A DNA stretch of 64,000 nt from G963662605 sp963662605 (GCA_963662605.1 OY759785.1:3720001-3784000), one strand, 5' to 3'. Positions 16,383-26,430 are shown, numbered from the stretch's first letter. The notes: a model not told the origin generated them from the sequence alone. Program-made: numbers and translations.

Positions 16383-17771
16383 TCATTTGGTTTCAAATTC
16401 TCTTTGGTCAATTTTGTATTTCTCCATCAACCGGTAAATCGTCGCTCTTCCCAACTGCAATTTTTTTGCAGCTACTAATATATTACCATTTGTGGTACGA
16501 AGAGCATGCCGAATCGCTTCTTCTTTAATTTTTTCCAGCGGAATAATAACATCATCGCTGAAAAAAGGCGAAGAAGTATTAATCTTCATTGTATCACTTG
16601 TCGAACGGATATGCATCGGAAAATCATTAGTGTCAATTGTCTCAGCGTCGGTCAGGATAACACAGCGCTCAATTGCGTTTTCCATTTCGCGAACATTACC
16701 CGGCCAGTCATACTCGTACATCAACTTAAGTGCACGCTTCGAAAAAGCCTTAATATGCTTATTTAACTTACTGTTAAAAAATGTTAAAAAGTGACTCGCC
16801 AGAGCCAAAATATCACTGCGTCTTTGACGCAGCGGCGGTAGTGTTATCGGAAATGAATTCAAGCGGTAGAACAGATCCTCTCGGAATTGCTTTTCCTCAA
16901 CTGCTGTTTTCAAGTCGCGGTTTGTTGCCGAAATAATTCTAACATCAGACTTAATCAATTCATTTCCACCGACCCGCTCGAATGCTTTTTCCTGAATAAC
17001 GCGCAGTAATTTTGCCTGTAGTGACATTTCAAGCTCACCGACTTCATCCAAAAAGATGGTGCCGCCGTTAGCTAATTCAAACTTGCCGATTTTCCGTTGA
17101 TGTGCACCGGTAAACGCGCCTTTTTCGTGGCCGAACAATTCACTTTCCAGCAGCTCGCGCGGAATGGATGCGCAGTTGATGACGACAAACGGTTTATCTT
17201 TCCTGATTCCGTTAAAATGGATTGCCCGCGCAATAAGCTCTTTTCCCGTTCCGCTTTCGCCATGAATCAACACCGTAATATCATTGTTCAGAACTTTTGT
17301 CATCATTCTGAAAACATCCTGCATTTTACCGTCAACTGATACAATATTGTCAAAGCGGTATTCATGCTGGACTGTTTCACGCAGATTTTCCAGCTCCCTG
17401 ATCAAGTCGTAATTCTTTATCGCGTTCTTTATCGCCGGTTCAAGTCTTTGTGTATCTATCGGTTTCGGGAAATAATCGAATGCACCGAGCCGGAGGGAAT
17501 CAAGCGCAATTTCAACTCTGCCCTGCGCCGAAAGCATGATAACCGGCAGATGCGGATGGGTTTGTTTAATTCTTTTCAGAATCTCTAGTCCGTCAACTCC
17601 CGGAAGCATAATATCAAGAAGCACCAAATCCGGATTTTCATTGAGATGCGACAACATTCCTTCGCCGTTGTCGAAACAACTAACCATGTAGCCCCACTTG
17701 TCGCGTACCCAGTAGGTCAGCAGCTTGGCAATTGAAATTTCGTCATCAACAATAAAAACTCTTTTATCCAT
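16383..17771 (-). CDS. NtrC-family sigma-54-dependent response regulator
   Basis: A 462-residue activator. The receiver domain (about residues 1-120) has D53 in 'LVLLDIMLPG' and the conserved Lys in 'YFPKPID'. The AAA+ domain (about 143-380) shows Walker A 'GESGTGKE' (171-178), the sigma-54 contact loop 'GAFTGA' (218-223), Walker B 'TIFLDEVGE' (238-246) and 'SATNRDL'. The C-terminal Fis-type helix-turn-helix is 'NILVAAKKLQLGRATIYRLM'. It activates sigma-54 promoters when phosphorylated. The start lies two bases after the stop of the PAS kinase gene, so the two almost surely form a cognate pair. No clear sigma-54 promoter was spotted in the window, so its targets are unknown. Confidence 0.95.
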   Translation of the reverse strand: MDKRVFIVDDEISIAKLLTYWVRDKWGYMVSCFDNGEGMLSHLNENPDLVLLDIMLPGVDGLEILKRIKQTHPHLPVIMLSAQGRVEIALDSLRLGAFDYFPKPIDTQRLEPAIKNAIKNYDLIRELENLRETVQHEYRFDNIVSVDGKMQDVFRMMTKVLNNDITVLIHGESGTGKELIARAIHFNGIRKDKPFVVINCASIPRELLESELFGHEKGAFTGAHQRKIGKFELANGGTIFLDEVGELEMSLQAKLLRVIQEKAFERVGGNELIKSDVRIISATNRDLKTAVEEKQFREDLFYRLNSFPITLPPLRQRRSDILALASHFLTFFNSKLNKHIKAFSKRALKLMYEYDWPGNVREMENAIERCVILTDAETIDTNDFPMHIRSTSDTMKINTSSPFFSDDVIIPLEKIKEEAIRHALRTTNGNILVAAKKLQLGRATIYRLMEKYKIDQREFETK

Positions 17772-17773
17772 AA

Positions 17774-19360
17774 CTATTCCCGCCTTGCAGTTGGAAGTTT
17801 AATTACAATCGTAGATCCCTTTTCTTCTTCACTATTAATTGTAACAAATCCTTTATGCAAATCTATGATTTGCTTGACAAATGCCAAACCTAAACCTGTT
17901 CCGGGGATTTCGGAACCGGCGCGGCTGACCCGGTAAAATTTTTGGAATAAGAATGGAATATCCTTTTTCGGAATTCCAATTCCCGTATCCGTTACAATTA
18001 TCTCGCACTCGCGATACATTGATTGAACGATCAATGTAATTCTGCCCTGTGTTGTAAACTTGAGAGCATTACTCAATACGTTATCCAACACCTGAATAAT
18101 ACGACTTTTATCCGCAAAAAGAAATATTTGCTGTTCCGGAATCTCACAAGTGAAAATAATTCCTTTTTCCCGGGACTTCCTCCGGTATTCTTCAATAAGC
18201 GGAGCGATAATTTCATTAAAAGTAAACTCGCTTTTAACGAGATCAATTTTGCCTTCTTCGATTTTCGAAATATCAAGCACATCGTTAATCAGAGTTGCAA
18301 GTCTTTTGGCTTCTGTCAGAATAATTTGATTGAACTCATCCCTGAGTTCTGTCGGCATACTTCTATCCGAGTCAATTGTTTCGGCAAATCCGATTATTGA
18401 TGCAAGCGGTGTGCGCAGCTCGTGAGATATATTCGAAACAAATTCATTTTTTAAGCGGTTTAATTCTTCAAGTATTGAAATTTTTTGTTTTGCTCTATCG
18501 CGCTCAATGGAAATAAGCCGGTTTGCTTCAATCAGCTTATTGTTCAGGTCTTTCATTTTTTCCTGATCGAACCGTTTTGTGGTTACATTCCGCCCGATAC
18601 CGATCAGACCGTCAACTTTTCCATTTTCAAGTATTGCTCTGGCGTTTACTTCAAAAATGATCGTCTTATCATACTTGCTTTTAAAGAATGATTCAAACGT
18701 CACCACGGAATTAACCCGCAATATTTCCCGAAACGACTTTGCTATCGCCTGCTTGTTTGAATCTTCAATAAAATTCAGAAAATGTTTACCACGCATCTCA
18801 ACCGGATTATATTCAAGATTCAACGCGCCGTTAACATTTACCGATATGAAATTTCCGTTTTTATCAAGAACAAAAATAAGATCGTCTGCCGCTTCAATCA
18901 GATTTCGCAGTTTCTCATCTGTTTTTTTTAACTGCTCTTCGTTTTGCTTTTCTTTGGTAATATCGTAAATAATTCCGTCAACGCGGATAACTGTTCCATT
19001 TTCAACAATCGGGAAAATGGAATGGCGGATAAATAGCTTTTCACCTCTGCGGTTTTTTATACGATACTCAAGAGTTCCTGCTTTTCCATCTTTTGCCTCC
19101 GAAAAGAAATGCCTTACTGCTGCAAAATCTTCAGGAGCCACCATTTTCATCAGGACGTATTTTTTTTCGACAGCTTCTTCCGGCTTAATACCTGCAATTT
19201 TTTCTATCGCCGGTGTAATGAAATAAAAAGAAGAGCCATCCGGTACGGAAGAAAATATAATCGCATCAAGATACTTGATAGTATTCGCGAGGTATCCTTC
19301 TTGGACTTGCTGCGTTTTCACGAATTCTTTTATTTCAGGTTTGTTCTTCGACTGCTTCAA
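17774..19360 (-). CDS. PAS-PAS sensor histidine kinase
   Basis: A 528-residue kinase without obvious transmembrane segments, so probably cytoplasmic. PAS 1 covers about residues 25-138 and PAS 2 about 150-265. A coiled segment leads to the dimerisation domain with H313 in 'VSNISHELRTPLAS'. The ATPase domain shows 'NALKFTTQG', 'DTGIGIPKKD' and 'GTGLGLAFVKQI'. It should phosphorylate the NtrC-type regulator encoded two bases downstream. The start is a TTG at 19360 with no good ribosome site, so the exact N-terminus is uncertain. As first gene of the operon, it would be transcribed from the region just above 19360. The signal sensed is unknown. Confidence 0.92.
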   Translation of the reverse strand: MKQSKNKPEIKEFVKTQQVQEGYLANTIKYLDAIIFSSVPDGSSFYFITPAIEKIAGIKPEEAVEKKYVLMKMVAPEDFAAVRHFFSEAKDGKAGTLEYRIKNRRGEKLFIRHSIFPIVENGTVIRVDGIIYDITKEKQNEEQLKKTDEKLRNLIEAADDLIFVLDKNGNFISVNVNGALNLEYNPVEMRGKHFLNFIEDSNKQAIAKSFREILRVNSVVTFESFFKSKYDKTIIFEVNARAILENGKVDGLIGIGRNVTTKRFDQEKMKDLNNKLIEANRLISIERDRAKQKISILEELNRLKNEFVSNISHELRTPLASIIGFAETIDSDRSMPTELRDEFNQIILTEAKRLATLINDVLDISKIEEGKIDLVKSEFTFNEIIAPLIEEYRRKSREKGIIFTCEIPEQQIFLFADKSRIIQVLDNVLSNALKFTTQGRITLIVQSMYRECEIIVTDTGIGIPKKDIPFLFQKFYRVSRAGSEIPGTGLGLAFVKQIIDLHKGFVTINSEEEKGSTIVIKLPTARRE

Positions 19361-19527
19361 AAAGATACACTATCTAATTTCGTCTGTGACCGTCGTAATT
19401 ATTAATTAATCGGTAAAATAATTGATTTTGGCCAATAAAAATACAAAATTCTTTCATTAGATGCAGATTTCGGAGTTAAATCACATGCCTGATTGATGGG
19501 TGTTCGAATATGCCTCAAATTAATACA

Positions 19528-19553
19528 AAAGGCTGCCGGTTAGGGCAGCCTTT
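19528..19553 (-). terminator. Intrinsic terminator of the T9SS deacetylase-like gene
   Basis: A perfect 10-bp stem (AAAGGCTGCC) with a six-base loop and a short U-tract on the minus strand, about 45 bases after the stop codon of the gene at 19597-22119. Confidence 0.8.
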
Positions 19554-19596
19554 GCATTTTTCATGCTCATCACATGAATCAAATAAATCATAGTCC

Positions 19597-22119
19597 TTAC
19601 TTGAGAAGCATCATCTTCCTAACGATCTGCCTTCCGCCGCCGGAAAGCTCGTAAAAGTAGACTCCTGACGGAATTTGAGAAGCATTAAAATCAACGTGGT
19701 AGTAACCGGCTTCCTTATGTTCGTCAACAAGTGTTTTCACTAATGCGCCGGTAAGCGAGTAAATTTTCAACTGTACGCGGCCATCAGACGGAACAGCAAA
19801 TTCAATTTTTGTGGAGGGATTAAACGGATTCGGATAATTCTGTGATAATGAGAATTCTCTCGGCAGCCCGACAGTAATTGCTTGTTCATCACTATAGGTG
19901 AATGTTCCATCCAAGTCCACCATTTTTAACCTGTAGGAGTATGAACCGGAGTTTACATTTTTATCCGTAAAAGAATAATTCTTCGGCGAAGAACTATTGC
20001 CGGCAGCAAGCAGGTGGCCGATTGACTCCCATCGCGCATTGCTATTTGAGGAGCGTTTTGTTCTTTCAACATCATATGAAGCACTGTTGTTTTCTGTTGC
20101 GGTATTCCATACCAATAGGACGCTCTTGTTATTTACCACAGCACTAAAGTTAGTTAGTTCTACCGGCAGAACATTTGCTGTTGTTCCGGTGACTCTTGCC
20201 AAGGCGACGAAAATTCTTGAAGCGCTGTTTCCCGAGTATAGTTTTATCGGGGAAGTCAACGCGGTTGGCGTTATTGTTGTCGGCGGTGACGTCAGGCTTG
20301 TTGTGTGAGCGGTTCCCTGGGTCATACCTGTCCACGTAACTTTATCATTTGTAGAATAAGCAACCCGAAGATCGGTGTTTCCTGCCGCTACGCCGTCATC
20401 AATACCGTAACTCGGACTAAACTGGCTGAAGCTCATCGTATCCGCAGCTGCCCCAATGCCCTTACTGTAAGTAACTTGATAATATCTCACCTGTGATACT
20501 TTATCAATTCCACCGGCATAAGTTGTTGTGCCGCTCGCCGCATCACCTGATATACAACGAACCGTACAATAGTGTCCCGAAGCGACACCACCGGTTGTTG
20601 AGCGGACAGATATTGGTCTGTATGATTTTGAATCACCGACTGCAAAAGCATTGACTTTTCCCGCAGAGTTTGACATACCGCGTCCCAATGCACCGTTGAC
20701 GTATGATTGAGCAGATGCCGAAACAACATCCGTTGTGGTTGTTGAAAGAGCGTTGATCGAGTAATTCCCGGTCTCTACAATTCCACTTGTCAAAATCAAT
20801 TGCGAAACGCCATTCGAAGAACCTTGATCCAAAAACACATCACTTCCGCAAATCACCTTGGCACCACCGGTTTTATTAATGGTAATGCTGTTAAAATCGT
20901 TGTTACTTGATGAGTACGTTCCGACGGTAATAACCGAATTTAGATTTCCCGCGAAAGTTGTATTGAGCATTCTCATCGTTGTTCCGGCGGAACCCATCCG
21001 GAAATCAAATGTGCCGTAGTTTGTAAAATCACCATACACGGTCATGTTGTGCACAATGTTTGAAGTTGCTCCGGTAAGTGCTGGTGAGGTGAATGATCCG
21101 CCGCTGTTAATTGTAACATCGCCGCCAACTGTTAATCCGGTAGCTGTCGTGTTGAGCGTTACAAGTGTTCCATCAATCGTGAGATTTTGACAAACGGCAT
21201 TAGAAATATCAAGAGTAACAGTAACACCTGCCGGTATTTCCGCATCATCGGCAGCTGTCGGTACTGTTCCGGATGCCCATGTTGACGGAGAACTCCAGTT
21301 TCCACCCAACGTCGAAGCTGTTTGGGAATGGTCAAGTCCGTGATTCCAAAGCTCAAACAATAATGTACCGGCTGAGTCGGTCTGACGCAAATAATAGTTA
21401 AGAGTATCAATCTGCGCCTGGGTCAGATTGGTCATGTTGTTCACACCAAATCCGGCTTTGACTTTTTTACTGACTAAGAAATCATACGCGGTAAAACATG
21501 GAGAAAAATACGATGTCGTCGCACGAAGATCATCAAGTTTCAAAATAACGTGCACTTTGCTTGTCCGCGGAATAGAAAGATCAGTAACATATTGCCAATA
21601 TTCATAAGGAGTGCAGAAAACAACGTCTTCGGAGATAAGAAAATTGACAATTTTCCGGAATTCAACCTGTTTTGCCTCCGTAGTCCAGGCGTACGGATGT
21701 CCCTGCATAACCATATAATCGGTATATGTTGTTTTCTTGGAAAGATAGCTGGTCATAAAGTAAGCCGAATCCGGCACTCCGGTTGCACTTTCAATAAATA
21801 CCCTGTTTGTGAGACTGAGGTAACCGGCACCTGCTGAGGGGGTGACCTGACTGAACATGATCGCCTTGTAGCTTGTGTCTTCCCCGATAACTCTCAGGCA
21901 GGTAGTATCGTTTTGGTTGTAGGGTGCACCGAACGAGTGCATCTGCACACCCAGCTTTGTTTTAATTACTTTGGTAGCGCTGTCAAAATGAGCTTTTTGG
22001 TAGGCATACGAAGTGCCCGAAAACTCCCAGGTTGTTTGGGCTTGCACCAACGTGCCAAGCACGAAGAGCAGCATAAAAACGTTAAAAAAGAGACTTTTTT
22101 TAATTGTACAAAGATTCAT
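19597..22119 (-). CDS. T9SS-exported protein with a rearranged polysaccharide-deacetylase domain
   Basis: An 840-residue exported protein. The signal peptide covers about residues 1-28. Residues 29-180 match the C-terminal half of a NodB-like deacetylase ('WEFSGTSYAYQKAH', 'FGAPYN' at 63-68, 'GHPYAW' at 140, 'FCTPYEYW'). Residues about 185-265 match the N-terminal half ('VILKLDDLRA' with D196/D197, 'LWNHGLDHS' at 258-266). The usual motif order is thus rotated, as in a circular permutation. From about 270 a repetitive beta-region begins with 'GGNWSSPSTWASGTVP', and residues about 755-840 are the T9SS sorting domain with 'NYPNPFNP'. The ATG has a GGAG site. Activity on a surface or environmental polysaccharide is inferred. 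Confidence 0.8.
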   Translation of the reverse strand: MNLCTIKKSLFFNVFMLLFVLGTLVQAQTTWEFSGTSYAYQKAHFDSATKVIKTKLGVQMHSFGAPYNQNDTTCLRVIGEDTSYKAIMFSQVTPSAGAGYLSLTNRVFIESATGVPDSAYFMTSYLSKKTTYTDYMVMQGHPYAWTTEAKQVEFRKIVNFLISEDVVFCTPYEYWQYVTDLSIPRTSKVHVILKLDDLRATTSYFSPCFTAYDFLVSKKVKAGFGVNNMTNLTQAQIDTLNYYLRQTDSAGTLLFELWNHGLDHSQTASTLGGNWSSPSTWASGTVPTAADDAEIPAGVTVTLDISNAVCQNLTIDGTLVTLNTTATGLTVGGDVTINSGGSFTSPALTGATSNIVHNMTVYGDFTNYGTFDFRMGSAGTTMRMLNTTFAGNLNSVITVGTYSSSNNDFNSITINKTGGAKVICGSDVFLDQGSSNGVSQLILTSGIVETGNYSINALSTTTTDVVSASAQSYVNGALGRGMSNSAGKVNAFAVGDSKSYRPISVRSTTGGVASGHYCTVRCISGDAASGTTTYAGGIDKVSQVRYYQVTYSKGIGAAADTMSFSQFSPSYGIDDGVAAGNTDLRVAYSTNDKVTWTGMTQGTAHTTSLTSPPTTITPTALTSPIKLYSGNSASRIFVALARVTGTTANVLPVELTNFSAVVNNKSVLLVWNTATENNSASYDVERTKRSSNSNARWESIGHLLAAGNSSSPKNYSFTDKNVNSGSYSYRLKMVDLDGTFTYSDEQAITVGLPREFSLSQNYPNPFNPSTKIEFAVPSDGRVQLKIYSLTGALVKTLVDEHKEAGYYHVDFNASQIPSGVYFYELSGGGRQIVRKMMLLK

Positions 22120-22591
22120 GTGGCTCCTGACAATATTCGCAGATTATTTTTATAAAAGCAGCACTATATAGATTAGATTTACGAGCCAAAATTACCTTTT
22201 TGTATTACAACATACAAGTAATTACACGTAATTAACCGGTTATATACTGAATTATTTACTCGAGAAATTCAGAAAACTACCACTTCGCCATATTTGCGCA
22301 TGACGGTAATTGCGATTTACGAATACTTGCCGGTGCCAACTATCAGAATCCCAATTTTAACACGATTTTGAGGACAATTATTGCGTTGCGCAATTAAGTT
22401 TTGAGGTAACCTTTGTATATTGTCCCCCTGAATTCGCGGCAGGCAGATAAAAAAAATAATATTTCGGAGATAAAAACTATTCTTGTTTTATGACTTAAAC
22501 CTTTGTATATTTTTAATATAAATTACTTTAAGGTTTGCGTTGTTAAAGTGATTTCTTAAAACCTGACTTGTGTACAAAAAAATTTTGGCGT
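22120..22591. other. Divergent promoter region between the deacetylase-like and S1/P1 nuclease genes
   Basis: Non-coding and AT-rich. The 14-base block AACCTTTGTATATT occurs twice, at 22408-22421 and 22498-22511, exactly 90 bases apart and in the direction of the downstream nuclease gene. It may be a duplicated promoter or regulator site. No other structure is evident. Confidence 0.4.
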
Positions 22592-23428
22592 ATGAAACAT
22601 TTTAAATCATTATGTCTTAGTCTTTGCATCTTATCAATAACCACCATCTTTGGCTGGGGAGACGAAGGACATAAGTTGATTGCTGAAAAAGCACTCCATA
22701 CGCTTCCTGCCGAAATGAAATCATTTACTCCCTGGTTCGATTTTATTATTACTCACTCGGTTGATCCTGATAACCGGAAAAAAGATGATAAAACCGAAGG
22801 GGCGAAACACTACATTGATATTGATTATTATAAAGAATATAATAAGGGAAACTTTCAGGAAAATATTGATTCGCTATCAGCCATGTACGGGAAAGATGAT
22901 GTAAAATCGCAAGGTCTTCTTCCCTGGGCATTACAAAACACTTACCACGCCCTCGTCGAAGCATTCCGCAGCCATAATGCCGAAAAAAGCAAAGTCATGT
23001 TGGCCGATCTGGCGCATTATGTTGGTGATGCTCATCAACCGATGCATACTACCGTCAATTATAACGGTCAGTTAACCGGACAAAAAGGCGTTCACGCCAG
23101 ATATGAAATTTACATGGTCGCTAAACACTATAACGAATTGGTATCGAAAGTTATTCCCGGACAGATCGCACCCGTTAAGGACATATCTAAGTTTGCGTTT
23201 GATTGTATCTATGAATCGAATTTACTTTTGCCGGTTGTAATGATGGCAGACACCGCCGCATCCGCCGGAACGAACAAAGACTATAATGAAGAATACTACA
23301 GACTGCTCTGGTTCAGAACGCAATATGTAACTGTCGGTGAAATGAAAAATGCCGCTGAACGGTTAGCCTCACTCTTTTATACTGCATGGCTTGAAGCAGG
23401 ATCACCTGCATTTGAACTCTTTCAATAG
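22592..23428 (+). CDS. S1/P1-family zinc nuclease, exported
   Basis: A 278-residue protein whose signal peptide ends near 'TTIFG'. The mature N-terminus begins 'WGDEGHKLIAEKAL', placing Trp22 and His27 as the N-terminal zinc ligands typical of S1/P1 nucleases. Further His/Asp ligands lie in 'DLAHYVGDAHQPMHTT', 'GVHARYEIYMV' and nearby. The family cleaves single-stranded DNA and RNA and removes 3'-phosphates using three zinc ions. A related zinc-dependent phospholipase C fold is the main alternative. Export suggests nutrient phosphate or nucleoside scavenging. I use the ATG at 22592; a TTG 24 bases upstream also reads in frame. It has no T9SS tail, so it is probably periplasmic. Confidence 0.88.
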   Translation: MKHFKSLCLSLCILSITTIFGWGDEGHKLIAEKALHTLPAEMKSFTPWFDFIITHSVDPDNRKKDDKTEGAKHYIDIDYYKEYNKGNFQENIDSLSAMYGKDDVKSQGLLPWALQNTYHALVEAFRSHNAEKSKVMLADLAHYVGDAHQPMHTTVNYNGQLTGQKGVHARYEIYMVAKHYNELVSKVIPGQIAPVKDISKFAFDCIYESNLLLPVVMMADTAASAGTNKDYNEEYYRLLWFRTQYVTVGEMKNAAERLASLFYTAWLEAGSPAFELFQ

Positions 23429-23529
23429 AAATTTGCAATGTCCCCAAGGGATATTTTAAATTGAATAAATACATGTCTGCGGCACTGCCGTAAGACAGAC
23501 AAACTATAAAATATATTTCGAGGAAACAC

Positions 23530-26412
23530 ATGAGAAATTTTTTCTTTGGACTATTTCTATTGATACCGTTCCTTATGCACGCTCAGGTAACATACACGCC
23601 ATCCTTCCCGACAGAAAAGGATACCTTTAAGATTACCTTTGACGCTACACAGGGCAATGGGGGTTTGAAAAACTATACAACGGGCGATGTTTACGTCCAT
23701 ATCGGTTTGATTACGTCCAAAAGCACCAGCGGCACAGACTGGAAATATGTAAACCCGACCTCAGCAGGCGGAAGCTCTGCCTGGGGAGTAAATACACCGG
23801 AAACTAAATGTACCAGACTTACATCAACAACCTATTCGTATACCATTAATGGTGCGAGAAGCTTTTTCAAAGTAACCGACACCACAGAAATTATTAAACA
23901 GGTTGCTTTCGTATTCCGCAGTGCTGCTCCGTATACCGGAACTACATACTACGAAGGAAAAACTGCAACAGGCGGCGATATCTACATGTCGCTCTCGAAT
24001 CCCGGATTAAATGTAAGAATTACTGCACCGGTCACGACAACAACGTATATTCTCGCCCCGCTCGATTCTTCGGTTGTCATTTCAGCTACTGCTGCAAACG
24101 CAACTTCATTGAAGTTATATGTTGACACAACATTATTGAATTCGACCACCGGCACAACAGTTAATTATCCTTATACTACTAAAACCGCCGGCTTACATTG
24201 GATTAAAGCAGTTGCTACCGATGGAGTAACAACGGTAACCGATTCGATTGCCTTGACCGTGCACGGCGCAGTTACTACAGCAGATCTTCCCGCGGGTGTT
24301 GTTGACGGTATTAATTATACCAGTCCGACCACCGTTACTCTTTGCTTGTACGCACCGGAAAAATCATATGTTTATGCCTTTGGAGATTTCAGCAACTGGA
24401 TGCTTACTCCTGATTACTTCATGAAAAAAACCTCCGACGGCTTGCGCTGGTGGACAACAGTCACCGTTTCACCGGGCAACGAATATGGATTCCAATACCT
24501 TGTTGACGGCAGCATTAATATTGCCGATCCGTATTGCGATAAAGTACTCGATCCGTGGAACGACCAGTATATTGACGCGGCTACTTATCCGAATTTAAAA
24601 GCATATCCGAAAAACAAAACCACCAACGTGGTCGGTGTTTTTCAGACAGCGCAAACTGCTTACAACTGGACTGTAACTAATTTCACAAAACCGCCGAAAG
24701 AAAGACTTGTTATCTATGAATTACTGTTGCGTGACTTTACAACAAAGCACACATTCCAGTCAGTCATTGACACTATCGGATACTTAAAGAAACTCGGCGT
24801 TAATGCTATTGAAGTAATGCCGCCGAATGAATTCGAAGGCAATTTGAGCTGGGGCTATAACCCTGACTTCTTGTTTGCCGTTGATAAGTATTACGGTTCA
24901 AAAGATTCATTCAAAAAGTTTGTTGATGTTTGCCACCAGAACGGTATCGCGGTTATTTTCGATATGGTTCTCAATCATCAATTCGGCTTAAGTCCGCTTG
25001 TTCGTTTATATTGGGATGGCACAAACAGCCGTCCGGCTGCCAACAGCCCATGGTTCAATCAGGTTGCAAAACATGACTATAGCGTAGGTTATGATTTTAA
25101 CCACGAAGCAACCGCGACTAAAGCGTATGTTGACCGCGTAACAAAATACTGGGTCACCGAATATAAAATTGACGGCTATCGTTTCGACTTAAGTAAAGGT
25201 TTTACCCAAAACAACACATTGGGTAATACTGCACAATGGGGTGTTTACGACCAATCACGTGTCAACATCTGGAACCGTATCTCTTCCGGCATCTGGTCTG
25301 TTGATCCGAGTGCTTACGTTATTCTTGAACATTTTGCCAACAACGACGAAGAAGTTGCTCTTTCAAATATGGGCATGATGATCTGGGGCAAAATGTGCGT
25401 CAATTATCAGGAAGCCGCGATGGGCTGGATTCCGAATTCCGATTTCAGTCAGGTTTCCTATAAAGCACGCGGATATTCAAATCCGAATTTGGTTGGTTAC
25501 TTTGAATCACATGACGAAGAGCGCATGATGTTCAAGATACTTTCATACGGTGCCACCAGCGGTTCATATAGCACTAAAACTCTATCCACAGCATGCGATA
25601 GAATGAAACTCGCCGGAGCTTTCCTCTTTACTGTTCCGGGACCAAAGATGTTCCAGTTTGCAGCTGAACTCGGATATGATACAAGTTATTCAAGACCTTG
25701 CGGCGCAGCAGGCGGTTCATCCGGATGTACAGACGCGAAGGCTTTCCCCTGGAGTTACTACAGCAATTCCTACCGCTACGGTTTATATAAAGCCTGGGCT
25801 GCTCTTACAAAACTGAAGACAACGTATTCAACTTTCTCAACCTCCGACTACCAGACATATTTCTCCGGAAGCGTTAAGAGAATGAGTTTGAACTCCGATA
25901 CCAGTGCTACCGTTCTCGGCAACTTTGATGTTACTTCACAAACATTCACACCATACTTCCAGTTTACCGGAAAATGGTATGATTACATGAGCGGTGACAG
26001 TATCACGGTTAACAACACGACAGATCAGATTACGCTCGGACCCGGTGAGTATAAAATCTATACGTCAAAGAGATTACCGAAACCGGATCTTTCCGGTTTA
26101 GTCGGTGTTGAAGAAGAAGCCCACACCGGTGTTCCGTCCAAGTTTGCTTTAGGACAAAATTATCCGAATCCGTTCAACCCTTCGACAAAGATTTCATATC
26201 AGTTGCCTGAAGCTGCGAACGTAAACATTACAGTGTATGACATTCTGGGTAATCAGGTTGCTCAGTTAGTAAATGACAACATGCAGGCAGGTTATTATAC
26301 CGCGCAATTTAACGCTTCGAAGTACGCTTCAGGTGTTTACATTGCAAGACTGCATGCAGTCTCCTCAGGTAAAGTTGTTACTCAAGCAATCAAAATGATC
26401 TTGACCAAATAG
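23530..26412 (+). CDS. T9SS-exported GH13 alpha-amylase-family glycoside hydrolase
   Basis: A 960-residue secreted enzyme. The signal peptide ends near residue 18. Two N-terminal beta-domains (about 19-160 and 165-250) precede an E-set/CBM48-like domain (about 256-345, 'VYAFGDFSNWML', 'EYGFQYLVDG'). The GH13 barrel (about 390-800) has region I 'DMVLNHQFG' (D478, H483), the nucleophile D553 in 'GYRFDLSKG', the acid/base E600 in 'VILEHFANN' and the third carboxylate D662 in 'FESHDEERM'. The C-terminal 85 residues are the T9SS sorting domain with 'NYPNPFNP'. It should hydrolyse alpha-glucans such as starch, glycogen or pullulan outside the cell or at its surface. A GAGG site precedes the ATG, and a strong terminator follows. 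Confidence 0.94.
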   Translation: MRNFFFGLFLLIPFLMHAQVTYTPSFPTEKDTFKITFDATQGNGGLKNYTTGDVYVHIGLITSKSTSGTDWKYVNPTSAGGSSAWGVNTPETKCTRLTSTTYSYTINGARSFFKVTDTTEIIKQVAFVFRSAAPYTGTTYYEGKTATGGDIYMSLSNPGLNVRITAPVTTTTYILAPLDSSVVISATAANATSLKLYVDTTLLNSTTGTTVNYPYTTKTAGLHWIKAVATDGVTTVTDSIALTVHGAVTTADLPAGVVDGINYTSPTTVTLCLYAPEKSYVYAFGDFSNWMLTPDYFMKKTSDGLRWWTTVTVSPGNEYGFQYLVDGSINIADPYCDKVLDPWNDQYIDAATYPNLKAYPKNKTTNVVGVFQTAQTAYNWTVTNFTKPPKERLVIYELLLRDFTTKHTFQSVIDTIGYLKKLGVNAIEVMPPNEFEGNLSWGYNPDFLFAVDKYYGSKDSFKKFVDVCHQNGIAVIFDMVLNHQFGLSPLVRLYWDGTNSRPAANSPWFNQVAKHDYSVGYDFNHEATATKAYVDRVTKYWVTEYKIDGYRFDLSKGFTQNNTLGNTAQWGVYDQSRVNIWNRISSGIWSVDPSAYVILEHFANNDEEVALSNMGMMIWGKMCVNYQEAAMGWIPNSDFSQVSYKARGYSNPNLVGYFESHDEERMMFKILSYGATSGSYSTKTLSTACDRMKLAGAFLFTVPGPKMFQFAAELGYDTSYSRPCGAAGGSSGCTDAKAFPWSYYSNSYRYGLYKAWAALTKLKTTYSTFSTSDYQTYFSGSVKRMSLNSDTSATVLGNFDVTSQTFTPYFQFTGKWYDYMSGDSITVNNTTDQITLGPGEYKIYTSKRLPKPDLSGLVGVEEEAHTGVPSKFALGQNYPNPFNPSTKISYQLPEAANVNITVYDILGNQVAQLVNDNMQAGYYTAQFNASKYASGVYIARLHAVSSGKVVTQAIKMILTK

Positions 26413-26430
26413 TCTAACTTCTTTAGCAAT

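Noticed and set aside
16370..16411. N-terminal extension of the STAS protein from a TTG
   Set aside because: It overlaps the end of the NtrC gene and a better-placed ATG gives the normal STAS length.
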